This document shows, in pieces, positions 1 through 7,655 of a DNA stretch of 64,000 nt (the stretch's first letter is position 1; each line of letters starts with the position of its first letter). Where the stretch lies: NCBI GenBank assembly GCA_963746905.1, contig CAVVCY010000001.1, positions 1-64,000 of the forward strand. The letters run 5' to 3'. The position numbers and the translations under genes are program-made. The stretch comes from JALYNX01 sp963746905 (lineage in GTDB: Bacteria; Actinomycetota; Acidimicrobiia; Spongiisociales; ZC4RG35). The notes under the pieces are model-generated. The model did not search any database. It worked only from the letters and a program-made list of their open reading frames with translations, and had not been told where the DNA came from.

Positions 1-24
1 AATGGGCTTTCGCGGATTGGAGTC

Positions 25-432
25 CTACTGGTTGCTTCGGTAGTGGTGAACGGTCACGCCGGGAAGATCTGCGAACGCTGATTCGTCGGCGGTAATCACT
101 GTGCGGTCTGTGGCGCGGGCTGTGGCTGCGATTAGTAAGTCGTGCGCGCCGCGTGGACGCCCGGTCTGTCTCACGGCCACCAGAAGCTGAGCGTGTTCGA
201 ATGCGATGTCCCGGTCATAGGAGATGACTGGAATCGAGGTGAGAATCTCGTCGACGTAGGCCCGTCGGTCGGCCTTGGCATTCGGAGATGCGAGTTCGAC
301 GCCCACGACTAATTCGGCAACTGTGATCGCAGCAATTGCCACGTCGTCGTCTTCGTGGATCAAATCGTCGAGATCGATGTCTGCTCGCTCTGCGTCGATC
401 AGGAAGGTGGTGTCGAGAAGCACCACACTCAT
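25..432 (-). CDS. vapC: VapC-type PIN-domain ribonuclease toxin
   Basis: This reads as a PIN-domain endoribonuclease toxin of 135 residues, the usual VapC length. The acidic metal site looks complete: Asp7 in LLDTTFLID, Glu40 in VAELVVGVE, an Asp in GAHDLLIAATA and another in TADESAF near the C-terminus. Its ATG overlaps the stop of the upstream antitoxin gene by 4 nt (ATGA), the usual translational coupling of toxin-antitoxin pairs. PIN toxins cut tRNA, rRNA or mRNA when the antitoxin is lost; the target cannot be read from the sequence. The first 24 bases of the window, beyond its stop, hold nothing I can name. Confidence 0.9.
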   Translation of the reverse strand: MSVVLLDTTFLIDAERADIDLDDLIHEDDDVAIAAITVAELVVGVELASPNAKADRRAYVDEILTSIPVISYDRDIAFEHAQLLVAVRQTGRPRGAHDLLIAATARATDRTVITADESAFADLPGVTVHHYRSNQ

Positions 433-671
433 GATCGGTTGTCGAGCTCAACCAACTCGCGGAGATGTGACAGTTCCTCTGTCCAAGCTGAATCTGGTCG
501 GTGACGTTTCAGGATTTCCTTTACCTCGGAACCACGGCCCTTGTTGATCGGCTCGAGATGTGCCACGGCCTTGCCACGTCGAACGATCGTGTAGTGCTCG
601 TTTCCGTGCTCGACGCTGTCCAAGACGTCGGAGAAGCGTCTTGCTGCTTCAGTGGCTGAGATATCTGGCAT
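429..671 (-). CDS. Phd/YefM-type antitoxin
   Basis: This 80-residue protein has the Phd/YefM fold at its N-terminus (SATEAARRFSDVLDSVEHG, then YTIVRRGKAVAHLEP), which binds DNA and represses the operon, followed by a variable C-terminal tail of about 35 residues that would wrap the toxin. It is the first gene of a two-gene operon with the PIN toxin, overlapping it by 4 nt. The ATG at 671 has no good ribosome binding site, but a -10-like hexamer (GATAAT, minus strand, 680-685) lies 8 nt upstream, which suggests a leaderless transcript. Confidence 0.9.
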   Translation of the reverse strand: MPDISATEAARRFSDVLDSVEHGNEHYTIVRRGKAVAHLEPINKGRGSEVKEILKRHRPDSAWTEELSHLRELVELDNRS

Positions 672-674
672 GAG

Positions 675-690
675 ATCAGATTATCAGATT
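675..690 (-). promoter_or_regulatory. Tandem octamer over predicted -10 of the Phd/PIN operon
   Basis: Two perfect copies of ATCAGATT (plus-strand reading) lie head to tail directly upstream of the antitoxin start. The minus-strand hexamer GATAAT at 685-680 falls across the junction. The octamers are a plausible autoregulatory operator for the Phd-type antitoxin; this is inferred from position only. Confidence 0.4.
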
Positions 691-734
691 CGGCGATCAA
701 GTTGGACCCTTTTGTAGCCTCGACATGCCAACAG

Positions 735-748
735 GTCCCGTTTCTAAA
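735..748 (+). repeat. Dispersed motif GTCCCGTTTCTAAA, copy 1
   Basis: Exact copy of the 14-bp motif, upstream of the Phd/PIN operon. A weaker similar stretch (GTCCTGTTTCCCTAG) starts at about 779. On the minus strand it reads TTTAGAAACGGGAC followed by CTGTTGGC, which looks like an insertion-sequence end; that identity is not proven. Confidence 0.6.
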
Positions 749-819
749 GGTTGCAGTCCCCCTCGGTGCCGCCTACCTGTCCTGTTTCCCTAGGGGCCTG
801 AGCGGCAGCTCACTGATGA

Positions 820-1216
820 TCAGCTTGGCTCGATCAATGTGCGCCCTTCGCTGGCCGAGGCCAATCCACGATCGGTCGTGACGATCAACATGTCGAGCTG
901 GCTGGCCAATTCGACGTAGAGGGCGTCGACCAGTCGAAGGTTCTCCCGTCTCTGCCACGCCCCTTGAGTAGCGGTGGTAGGGGGTGACGGACGATCGGTG
1001 ACGATGCGACGAGGTTGACTCGCTCAGTCACTTGTCGGGTCCCCAGTTGACCGGCTCGATGCAGCCTCCCAAGAGCGGAGAGAACTTCGGCGTCGAAGTG
1101 CCCTGGAGCATGTAGGTCTGCGTCGTGCAGGCGTACCTCGATCGACGTTCGGCGAGGTCAGAACCAACGAGCAGGTCGACCATCGCCGAGGCGTCGAGGA
1201 TGAGGGATTCAGCCAA
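820..1216 (-). CDS. VapC-type PIN toxin, frameshifted twice
   Basis: Joining three reading frames gives a near-complete PIN toxin of about 132 residues. It starts with LILDASAMVDLLVGSDLAE (first acidic residue), continues in a second frame with LHDADLHAPGHFDAEVLSAL (the second acidic residue, in FDAEVLSAL), and ends in a third frame with NLRLVDALYVELASQL and IVTTDRGLA, which carry the last acidic residues, then a stop at 820-822. The breaks are near 1135 and 965. All four acidic positions survive, so the shifts may be sequencing errors, although recent inactivation cannot be excluded. It lies 6 nt downstream of a CcdA-like antitoxin gene. Confidence 0.7.
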
Positions 1217-1222
1217 GGCCCT

Positions 1223-1432
1223 CTAGCTCGTCCTTGGCTCCTTCGATTGCGGTGTACGCACGTCAGGTATCCCGGTCGGGGATAGTGTTGCCACTCGTCT
1301 CAGCCACTCCTCGGTGTCGCCCGCCGACAGGGCTGAGCGCACTGCATCCTGAGTGAGGTTCGACACATTGAGCCCTGCGTCCTTGGCTTGATCGGCCAGA
1401 TCATCCGGAAGGTACACGTTGACTCTTGCCAT
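1223..1432 (-). CDS. CcdA/RHH-type antitoxin
   Basis: A small protein of 69 residues that begins ARVNVYLPDDLADQAKDAG, the beta strand and first helix of a ribbon-helix-helix (CcdA-like) DNA-binding domain, followed by a toxin-binding tail. It is the partner of the PIN gene just downstream. I prefer the ATG at 1432 to the in-frame ATG at 1438, because the -10 box TATAGT (minus strand, 1444-1439) would directly abut the latter, while it sits 6 nt before 1432, fitting a leaderless message. Confidence 0.8.
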   Translation of the reverse strand: MARVNVYLPDDLADQAKDAGLNVSNLTQDAVRSALSAGDTEEWLRRVATLSPTGIPDVRTPQSKEPRTS

Positions 1433-1438
1433 GCGCAT

Positions 1439-1468
1439 ACTATACACACACTGGAGGCGGTCAGACAA
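1439..1468 (-). promoter_or_regulatory. Predicted leaderless promoter of the CcdA-like antitoxin
   Basis: On the minus strand TTGTCT (1468-1463) and TATAGT (1444-1439) are separated by 18 nt, and the ATG follows 6 nt after the -10. This matches the leaderless arrangement common in actinobacteria. Confidence 0.5.
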
Positions 1469-1479
1469 CCACCCAAAAC

Positions 1480-1493
1480 GTCCCGTTTCTAAA
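1480..1493 (+). repeat. Dispersed motif GTCCCGTTTCTAAA, copy 2
   Basis: Exact copy in the gap between the second toxin-antitoxin pair and the glycosyltransferase, just upstream of the antitoxin -35 box. The rest of the gap (1494-1700) contains no gene I can support. Confidence 0.6.
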
Positions 1494-1700
1494 TGCCCGG
1501 GGGAGAGAGGGCACGTCCAGCACGTCCCCCTATCTGTTGTGTCAGCGGTCAGACGAACTGACTCAGTGTTCGAGTAGTTCCCAGGCGGGGTGGTATGAAA
1601 TGATGAGGACCAGGGCTCCGGGCTCACGGAGGTCGACACGCCTGAGGTCGCATCGACGTAAGACCCAACGCCGCGGTGGGCCGAATGCCAGACTGATTCC

Positions 1701-3158
1701 ATGGCCCAACCGAGGGCGTCCGGACGTCTTCCTCTTGGTGTGTGGATCAGCGCCGCCGGGGTCGTCGCTCTTCTGCTTGCCGTCTCCGGTCGCTATGGCT
1801 TTCATCGTGATGAGACCTACTTCGTAATGGCCGGACGGAGCCTCGACTGGGGCTACGTCGACCAGCCGCCCCTGACCCCGCTGGTAGCCCGGGTCTCCGA
1901 GACCCTGTTCGGAACCTCGCCTACCGCACTTCGGGTCTTGCCGGCCCTGGCCGTCGGAGGAGTGGCGATCCTGGCCGCGGCGATGGCCCGCAGGTTCGGG
2001 GGCGGCCGGGTCGCGCAGGTGCTCGCCGCCTTCGCCGGTGGTTGGACCGGGGTACTGCTCGGGGAGGGCCACCTGCTCAGCACCGCCGTTTTCGACTACT
2101 TCTTCTGGACACTGGGTCTGTGGATCACGGTCCGCTTGCTCGATGGGGACGACCCCCGCTGGTGGCTCGCCCTCGGGTTGGTTGCGGGGGTCGGCCTCGA
2201 GAACAAGCACACCATGGCCTTCTTCGCCGCGGCAATCCTGGTTGGGCTTCTGGCCACCCGACAGCGCAAGCTGCTTGCATCGCCCTATCCCTGGCTGGGG
2301 GTAGCCATCGCCGCCCTCATCGCACTGCCCAACCTGATCTGGCAGGCGAATCACGGCTGGCCCCAACTGGAAGTGGCCGAAGCTCTACGCGCCCGCAGCG
2401 ACGGCCCACTCGCTTTCGTGATCCAACAGCCGGCATTGCTTTCGATCACCCTCGCAATCCCGGCCTTTGCCGGGCTGTGGTGGCTGGCCCGCTCGGATGA
2501 GGCCCGGCAGTGGCGGCCGCTGCCCATTGCCTACCTGGTGCTGTTCGCGGGGTTTCTGGTCACCGGAGGAAAGTCGTACTACGTCGCCCCGATGTACTCC
2601 GCCCTCCTCGCGGCAGGAGGGGTGTGGTTCGAGCGCCTCTCCGTCTTATGGCGTCGAGTGGTGGGCGGATTGACCGTGTTCGGCGTGGCCGTCGGGCTGT
2701 TCATCGCGCTGCCCCTTCTCCCGATCGAGCGGGTGGGGTCATTCGATCCCACTGGAGAGCTGGGGGAGACGGTGGGCTGGCCCGAGCTGATCGACCAGAT
2801 CACCGCAGTTCGTGAGATGATCCCTGCCGAGCAGAGGGAGAGGGCGGTGGTGTTCACCGGTTCCTACGGAGAAGCAGGAGCGGTCGACGTCCTCGGTCCG
2901 GATGCCGGCTTGCCTGCGGCGGCCAGCGGGCACAACAACTACTGGCTCTGGGGCCCGCCCCCCGAGCACGGGCCGATCATCGGGGTCGGGTCGGTGGCAG
3001 CGGAGCTGAAGTTGATCTGTCCCGATCTGGCCCGGGTGGCGACCCTCACCAATCCGTACGGCGTGGAGAACGAGGTGGCGGAACAGCCGCTGTTCCTCTG
3101 TCTCCAGCCGAGCGGCCAGCTGTCCGACGTCTGGGATCGCCTCCGCCACTACAACTAG
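1701..3158 (+). CDS. GT39/PMT-family membrane glycosyltransferase
   Basis: A 485-residue integral membrane protein of the dolichol/polyprenyl-phosphate-mannose transferase (PMT_2, ArnT-like) type. After a first membrane helix (about residues 11-30) comes FHRDETYFVMAGRSLDWGY, which contains the acidic catalytic loop (Asp-Glu) typical of GT39 enzymes, then PPLTPL. About ten hydrophobic helices follow to residue 345, and the last ~140 residues are a soluble, extracytoplasmic-type domain. Such enzymes move a sugar from a lipid-phosphate donor to proteins or envelope glycolipids; acceptor and sugar are unknown. It stands alone between two copies of the dispersed motif, so it appears to be an independent accessory block. 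Confidence 0.85.
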   Translation: MAQPRASGRLPLGVWISAAGVVALLLAVSGRYGFHRDETYFVMAGRSLDWGYVDQPPLTPLVARVSETLFGTSPTALRVLPALAVGGVAILAAAMARRFGGGRVAQVLAAFAGGWTGVLLGEGHLLSTAVFDYFFWTLGLWITVRLLDGDDPRWWLALGLVAGVGLENKHTMAFFAAAILVGLLATRQRKLLASPYPWLGVAIAALIALPNLIWQANHGWPQLEVAEALRARSDGPLAFVIQQPALLSITLAIPAFAGLWWLARSDEARQWRPLPIAYLVLFAGFLVTGGKSYYVAPMYSALLAAGGVWFERLSVLWRRVVGGLTVFGVAVGLFIALPLLPIERVGSFDPTGELGETVGWPELIDQITAVREMIPAEQRERAVVFTGSYGEAGAVDVLGPDAGLPAAASGHNNYWLWGPPPEHGPIIGVGSVAAELKLICPDLARVATLTNPYGVENEVAEQPLFLCLQPSGQLSDVWDRLRHYN

Positions 3159-3590
3159 CGACGCGGGAGGAACGCCACCACCTACGCAGCCGGCGACCTG
3201 TTCGCCGCGGGACCCGTCGACAACAGGATCTGCGCCGGTAGAAAGCGTCTGTCAACACTCCTCGACCGTTCGACTGGTGTTTGAAGGCCAGTGACCAGAC
3301 AGCCGTATCCTCAATCGTGGCATGGACCTCTCAAGCCAACGAGTCACGTTTCTAAAGGCCCTGGGAACTTCGGCACGTCCCAGTTCTCAGTACACCCAAT
3401 CCGTTCACTCCTGAGCAGCGGAGTCGGAACCGAGGACCGGTTTAGGAAACCTGCTGTGTCTTCGAGCCTTCGGACTCCCGAAAACGCCAATAGAAATAGG
3501 GTTTTCGCGTTCTCTGGGGTCTGACGCGTTCCGGTGGGGTGGCCGCCCTGCCAGAATGCCATTTCCCCGCCGTCGTAAGAGAGTTAAGCC
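3159..3590. other. Intergenic region with dispersed motif and weak hairpin
   Basis: These 432 bases hold no convincing gene; open frames here lack coding features. They contain copy 3 of the dispersed motif (3343-3356) and an inverted repeat CGAAAAC (3479-3485) / GTTTTCG (3501-3507) with a 15-nt loop that could be a weak terminator or scar. Confidence 0.5.
3343..3356 (+). repeat. Dispersed motif, copy 3 (GTCACGTTTCTAAA)
   Basis: One mismatch (C to A at position 4) from the consensus. It lies between the glycosyltransferase and the epimerase genes. Confidence 0.55.
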
Positions 3591-4532
3591 ATGGAGAGCG
3601 ACCTCCACGTCGTCTTTGGGACCGGGCCAGTCGGTCTGGCAACCGTCGAGCTTCTCGCTGCTCGGGGACATCGCGTTCGTGCTGTCAACCGCAGCGGCCG
3701 AGCCGGGGTGCCCGTTGGTGTCGAGGTGCGCGGAGGGGACGCGGCCGACTCTGGGTTCTCGCGAGACGCCGCCGGGGGTGCGGCTGTCGTGTACCAGTGT
3801 CTCAACCCTCCGTACACGAGGTGGCCCGAACTGTTTCCACCGCTCCAGGCAGGTGTTCTCGCTGGTGCCCAGATGGCAGAGGCCAAGTTGGTGGTGATGG
3901 AAAACCTCTACATGTACGGGTCTACGAAGGGCGCTCCGCTCACCGAGGCCCTTCCGTACGCCGCCACCGGTCGGAAGGGAAAGACGAGGGCGGAGATGGC
4001 GCAAGATCTGCTCGAGGCACATCGAGCTGGGAGAGTCCGTGTCGCCATCGGGCGAGCCTCCGACTACTTCGGCCCTCACGGCCGGCTCAGCGCCATGGGA
4101 GAGCGCGTCTTCTACCCGGCCCTCACAGGGAAAAAGGCGCAGGTGATAGGGAACCCCGATCTGCTTCACACCTACAGCTACATCCCCGACATCGCCAAGG
4201 GCATGGTCACTCTCGGGGAACGCAGCGAAGCCGACGGCGAAGCATGGCATCTGCCGAACGCTCCGGCCGTCACTACCAGGCAGTTCATCGAGCAGGTATT
4301 TATGGCGGCGGGGGCCGCTCCGGGGATCCAGGCGATGTCCCCGTTCATGGTGAAGATGGTCGGCCTCTTCAACGGGACGGTCCGCGAGCTCGACGAGATG
4401 CTCTACGAGTTCGATGAACCGTTCGTCGTTGACTCCGGCAAATTCCAACGGGCCTTCGGCGATCACGCCACTCCGCTGAGCGAGGCGATCCCGGCCACGG
4501 TGGAGTGGTTCCGAACCCACCCGAAGTCGTAG
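3591..4532 (+). CDS. NAD(P)-dependent epimerase/dehydratase-like SDR
   Basis: A 313-residue extended short-chain dehydrogenase/reductase. The N-terminal Rossmann strand and nucleotide loop are in HVVFGTGPVGLATVELLAARG (written in full it is the usual GxGxxG variant, here GTGPVG), with NRSG after the second strand. The catalytic lysine motif is altered: around residue 105 the sequence is ENLYMYGSTKG, where the usual YxxxK is not obvious, so it may be an atypical member acting in NAD(P) binding or sugar or metabolite reduction. The ATG at 3591 follows a run of purines. It is a single-gene block flanked by two motif copies. Confidence 0.8.
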   Translation: MESDLHVVFGTGPVGLATVELLAARGHRVRAVNRSGRAGVPVGVEVRGGDAADSGFSRDAAGGAAVVYQCLNPPYTRWPELFPPLQAGVLAGAQMAEAKLVVMENLYMYGSTKGAPLTEALPYAATGRKGKTRAEMAQDLLEAHRAGRVRVAIGRASDYFGPHGRLSAMGERVFYPALTGKKAQVIGNPDLLHTYSYIPDIAKGMVTLGERSEADGEAWHLPNAPAVTTRQFIEQVFMAAGAAPGIQAMSPFMVKMVGLFNGTVRELDEMLYEFDEPFVVDSGKFQRAFGDHATPLSEAIPATVEWFRTHPKS

Positions 4533-4742
4533 ACGGGCACCGGCTCACCGTTCGGCGAGCAATAGATACCTACCTCTGCGAAATCGGTGAGTACCAGGAG
4601 GCCCTGGGTTCAACCGTGTCGTCGGAAATATCTCCGATCCCACTTCAGGCGCTTGATGAAATTATGCTTCCGGTGCCTTACGATGCGTGAAGCGCTGGCT
4701 CAACCCGTCCCGTTTCTAAACGGCCGGCCAACCTGGCCGCAC
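4533..4742. other. Intergenic segment with motif copy 4
   Basis: No gene is supported. A short open frame overlapping the epimerase 3' end and running to 4690 has no recognisable features. The segment carries the dispersed motif at 4707-4720, followed by a GC-rich partial palindrome (CGGCCGGCCAACCTGGCCG). Confidence 0.4.
4707..4720 (+). repeat. Dispersed motif GTCCCGTTTCTAAA, copy 4
   Basis: Exact copy, 22 bases before two tandem 26-bp repeats that contain the related core AGTCCGTTTCCT. The combination looks like the repeated end of an insertion sequence. Confidence 0.6.
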
Positions 4743-4795
4743 GGCTGACAAGTCCGTTTCCTCGAGAGTGGCTGACAAGTTCGTTTCCTCGAGAG
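4743..4795 (+). repeat. Two tandem 26-bp direct repeats, IS-end-like
   Basis: Copies at 4743-4768 and 4770-4795 begin GGCTGACAAGT and end CGTTTCCTCGAGAG, with a single difference (C or T before CGTTTCC). The inner core resembles the dispersed motif. Confidence 0.75.
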
Positions 4796-4851
4796 GGATG
4801 AACGTTAACGCATTGACTAACTCTAGGATGAACGTTATCGCATTGACTAAC
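4796..4851 (+). repeat. Two tandem 26-bp direct repeats at the xre promoter
   Basis: Copies at 4796-4821 and 4826-4851 begin GGATGAACGTTA and end CGCATTGACTAAC, with one difference. The second copy includes the predicted -35 box of the downstream Xre gene, so these are likely operator sites for that repressor. A third partial copy (ATAGACTAAC) follows at about 4864. Confidence 0.7.
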
Positions 4852-4870
4852 GTCTGTTATTGAATAGACT
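4843..4870 (+). promoter_or_regulatory. Predicted leaderless promoter of the xre gene
   Basis: TTGACT (4843-4848) and TAGACT (4865-4870) are separated by 16 nt, and a GTG lies 7 nt downstream at 4878 with no ribosome binding site. The tandem repeats overlap the -35, which suggests autorepression. Confidence 0.55.
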
Positions 4871-4877
4871 AACAAAC

Positions 4878-5165
4878 GTGAGTTACCTGAACGGCGCCAG
4901 ACTCCGACAGATGCGTGACCTAAAGCGGATGTCGTTGAGTGATGTTTCAGCACGGACAGGGGTAAGCAGGGCTCAACTCTGTTTGATCGAGAATGGCAAG
5001 ACCGATCCACGAATTTCGACGGTTGTGAAGATTCTCACTTGTTATGGCAGTGGTCTTGCAGACCTTGAGCCGAATCCGGTGGAGGTCGTGTCCGTAGCGG
5101 AGGTTCGAGAGGGAAATAAGGCGGTGGACTGGACGATCCACTGTCGCTGTCTCCGTGCGTTCTGA
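4878..5165 (+). CDS. Xre-family antitoxin/regulator, 3' end frameshifted
   Basis: The protein contains a lambda-repressor-type helix-turn-helix: LRQMRDLKRMSLSDVSARTG, then the recognition helix SRAQLCLIENGKTDPRIST. I chose the GTG at 4878 because it sits 7 nt after a good -10 box; a TTG at 4860 is also in frame. The uninterrupted frame ends at 5165, but family-like sequence continues in another frame to about 5300 (SDPLARLDWKEERQVDVGLE), so the true C-terminus has probably been shifted out by an indel. It is paired with a nucleotidyltransferase-like gene, as in AbiEi/AbiEii-like or Xre/MenA-like modules. Confidence 0.7.
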   Translation: MSYLNGARLRQMRDLKRMSLSDVSARTGVSRAQLCLIENGKTDPRISTVVKILTCYGSGLADLEPNPVEVVSVAEVREGNKAVDWTIHCRCLRAF

Positions 5166-5332
5166 CGAGGGCGGAACGTGGAGTTCAATTGCTCGAGTCT
5201 GTGGACTAGGTCCCTCGGACCCCTGGCAAGGCTCGATTGGAAAGAAGAGCGCCAGGTCGATGTTGGCCTCGAACGTGTAGCCCTGGCAACCAGGAGTTGA
5301 GGCAGATCAACAGAGCCCGTTCGGCGCTCGAA

Positions 5333-5602
5333 ATGGCCCATTCTGAGAAAAACGCCATTCTTCGCAGTCTCTGGTTGGCGAAAGCAGCGGACTATGCAAT
5401 CAAAGGGCGCGCCGTCCTGGTTGGGGGAACGGCGGTGAACCTGCACACAGGGTCATACAGACCTACCGACATCGACATGTGCGCCCTCCTCGACGCGTCC
5501 GACCGTCAGGCGTTGGTCGAGCTTGGGTTCACCAACTCACAAGATACGCGAGTTGACACCGTAGATAGGTCCGAGGGAGGTCGACGGCGGAACGTGGAGT
5601 GA
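5333..5602 (+). pseudogene. AbiEii-like nucleotidyltransferase, N-terminal part (copy 1)
   Basis: From the ATG at 5333 the frame gives EKNAILRSLWLAKAADYAI, then VLVGGTAVNLHTG and RPTDIDM, the glycine-rich nucleotide loop and the Asp-x-Asp metal site of AbiEii/MenA-type nucleotidyltransferase toxins. After VELGF (about 5550) the frame loses similarity and ends at 5602, so only the first ~70 residues are intact. The missing C-terminal part is found in the degenerate second copy downstream, which points to a tandem duplication followed by deletion. Confidence 0.6.
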
Positions 5603-6304
5603 ATTGGATAGGTCAGGCCCGAGCCGAATGGAAAAAGAGGTCAGGGAGATGGCCCAACGTGTAGCTGGACCAGGAGGTGAGCAGATCAACAGAGCAGTTC
5701 GCGCTCGAAATGGCCATTACTGAGAAGAACGCCATTCTTCGCAGTCTCTGGTTGGGAAAGCAGCGGCAGCAAACAAGGGCGCGCCGTCGGTTGGAGGAAC
5801 GGCGGCGAACCTGCACACAGGGTCATACAGACTACCGACGTCGTGTTGCTCCGAGGCCGACCAGGCGTTGACGAGTTTGAGTTATCAGTTCGAGGATGGA
5901 GAGCTGTGGTTGTTGGAATTTCCGGACTCGCAAGTGGACGGCGACATCGAGATCGTTGACCTGAGCTCCGAGGACCAGCTCGCCGTGATACGACAGGAGT
6001 CTCTTGGCGTCGACCGGACCTATGGCCAGGGCGGTCGGAGTTAGATAAGAGTGCAGTCGCCGTGATACGACAGGAGTCTCTTATCGTTGACCGGATCACT
6101 CAGGCCACCGACGGTACGAAGATTACGTTTCAAGAGGCGGTCAGACTCTGCGTGGTGGTCTTTGAGAGCACCAACTGGCCATGGGTCGAGGGCGAGATTG
6201 GAAAGCGGGACTCACTCGAGCCCGGGCTCCAACTGGTTACGACATTTGGTCGCGTCATGGAAGAGGCACGCGCGAACCTCGAACGGCTCCAAGGTGGGGG
6301 TTGA
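5580..6304 (+). pseudogene. Degenerate second copy of the nucleotidyltransferase gene
   Basis: Bases 5580-5850 repeat 5165-5490 with many one- and two-base deletions (for example both contain AACGCCATTCTTCGCAGTCT and AACCTGCACACAGGGTCAT), destroying the frame. From about 5870 an open frame resumes with QFEDGELWLLEFPDSQVDGD and EIVDLSSEDQLAVI. A 77-bp tandem duplication (the 25-mer at 5981-6005 recurs at 6058-6082) interrupts it, and the C-terminal segment continues at 6062-6304 (VDRITQATDGTKITFQEAV ... EEARANLERL). Together copies 1 and 2 could rebuild one toxin of about 230 residues. Confidence 0.6.
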
Positions 6305-6316
6305 AAGGCGCTACCC

Positions 6317-6330
6317 GTCCCGTTTCTAAA
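6317..6330 (+). repeat. Dispersed motif GTCCCGTTTCTAAA, copy 5
   Basis: Exact copy 12 bases after the end of the nucleotidyltransferase remnant and about 130 bases before the Fic gene. Confidence 0.6.
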
Positions 6331-6459
6331 TCGCGCGTTTGGCACGAAAGTGGGGGAGTGCAGTTCCCCGGGCGATCTGAGCGAGCGTTCATCCTTATGC
6401 TGAGCGAGTCCCTGCTTTTATCAGCCTAAAGCCTCCTAAACCTGCTAAACTATGAAGCC

Positions 6460-7581
6460 ATGGAAGCCCAGACCCTCAAATGGACTGACCAATTCGGACG
6501 AACGTATCCATACTTTCCTTACAACGCCGGCCTCATAGCGGACGCTGAGATCGAGTTTTCTTCTGAAGCGGCACTTGCCGTTGCTGAGGCATCGAGTTCA
6601 CTTGGATCGGTGCCCGGCCTTCCCATCGCAGGGATCGCCTCGGTCCTCTATCGATCGGAGACGAGTGCGTCCTCGTTGATCGAGGGCGTAGGGCCGGGTC
6701 CCCGTCGGATTCTCGAAGCCGAGATCGCGAGTGAAGTAGAAATCGACGATGAGGAGGCGCGTCGCGTGATCAGCAACCTCGATGCATTACGCGACGCGAT
6801 GAAGACTGAGATACCAGCAGGACCCGATGATCTCCTGCGTTGGCACCGGACGCTGATGGCTGGCCATCCGAGGATGCCAGCCGAAACGATCGGTGCCTTC
6901 CGAACCAAACAGAACTGGATAGGCGGTGACTCGGCGGGGCCTCGCAACGCAGAGTTTGTCCCGCCGCGACCGGAGGAAGTCCCGGCCCTGATTGACGACT
7001 TGGTCGCCTTCTGCACTCGTACCGATCTCACTCCCGTGGCTCACGCAGCGATTGCTCACGCCCGTTTTGAGGTGATACATCCCTTCGTGGATGGCAACGG
7101 GCGCGTTGGTCGTCTGCTCATTCAACAACTTCTCCGTCGACGACTCACCCTGCCGTCTCCGATACCCGTGTCAGTCGTCTGGGCTGAAGACACCGACCGG
7201 TACGTCGAAGGCCTGCGTGCCTACCAGGACGGAGATGCCGATCGCTGGCTGCAGTTCTTTTCACTGGGAGTGATCGGAGCTGTTGGTTGGATGACCGAAA
7301 TTTCCGAACGGATCACAGCTCTGATTAAGGAATTCAGAACGCGAGTCGACACACGCGGAGAATCAGTGACGGTTCGTGTTATCGAAGATCTGCCTAATCA
7401 TCCGATCGTGGATAGCCAGTCGGTGGCGAGTCGCTATGGAGTTGCTGCCCAAAGTGCGCATGCCGCGCTGGTACGGCTGGAGACAGCGGGGATCCTCAGC
7501 GAGCGGGCGTTCGCCCGGAGGCGAAAGGGCCGACCGCGCCGAATGCTCGCTGCGACTGAGTTGATCGAGCTTTTGGCCTGA
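6460..7581 (+). CDS. Fic-family AMPylase-like protein
   Basis: A 373-residue stand-alone Fic protein that would transfer AMP (or another nucleotide) to a protein hydroxyl group. The catalytic motif HPFVDGNGR is complete at residues 207-215. An N-terminal inhibitory helix motif (S/T)xxxE(G/N) is visible as Ser71-x-x-x-Glu75-Gly76, so it is a class II, self-inhibited enzyme. After the Fic core the last ~75 residues form a winged-helix-like DNA-binding region (VDSQSVASRYGVAAQSAHAAL), common in this group and possibly autoregulatory. TAAACT at 6446-6451 lies 8 nt before the ATG, another likely leaderless start. It is flanked by motif copies 5 and 6. Confidence 0.92.
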   Translation: MEAQTLKWTDQFGRTYPYFPYNAGLIADAEIEFSSEAALAVAEASSSLGSVPGLPIAGIASVLYRSETSASSLIEGVGPGPRRILEAEIASEVEIDDEEARRVISNLDALRDAMKTEIPAGPDDLLRWHRTLMAGHPRMPAETIGAFRTKQNWIGGDSAGPRNAEFVPPRPEEVPALIDDLVAFCTRTDLTPVAHAAIAHARFEVIHPFVDGNGRVGRLLIQQLLRRRLTLPSPIPVSVVWAEDTDRYVEGLRAYQDGDADRWLQFFSLGVIGAVGWMTEISERITALIKEFRTRVDTRGESVTVRVIEDLPNHPIVDSQSVASRYGVAAQSAHAALVRLETAGILSERAFARRRKGRPRRMLAATELIELLA

Positions 7582-7605
7582 AGCAGGCCGAGCAGCCGAA
7601 GGTCA

Positions 7606-7619
7606 GTCCCATTTCTAGA
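7606..7619 (+). repeat. Dispersed motif, copy 6 (GTCCCATTTCTAGA)
   Basis: Two mismatches from consensus, 25 bases after the Fic stop codon. Same orientation as all other copies. Confidence 0.5.
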
Positions 7620-7655
7620 CGCGCCGCCCCGGGCTGCGAACGGATTGGTGGAGGT

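Noticed and set aside
1563..2366. Long minus-strand frame opposite the glycosyltransferase (similar ones at 3405-4520, 27031-28452 and 48114-49379)
   Set aside because: They lie antisense to genes with clear motifs, have no family features, and are typical artefacts of GC-rich codon bias.
3291..3524. Small plus-strand frame in the gap after the glycosyltransferase
   Set aside because: No family features, and it spans the dispersed motif and the hairpin.
4743..4851. CRISPR-like array
   Set aside because: The repeats are two different tandem pairs with spacers of only 1 and 4 nt, and no cas genes are present.
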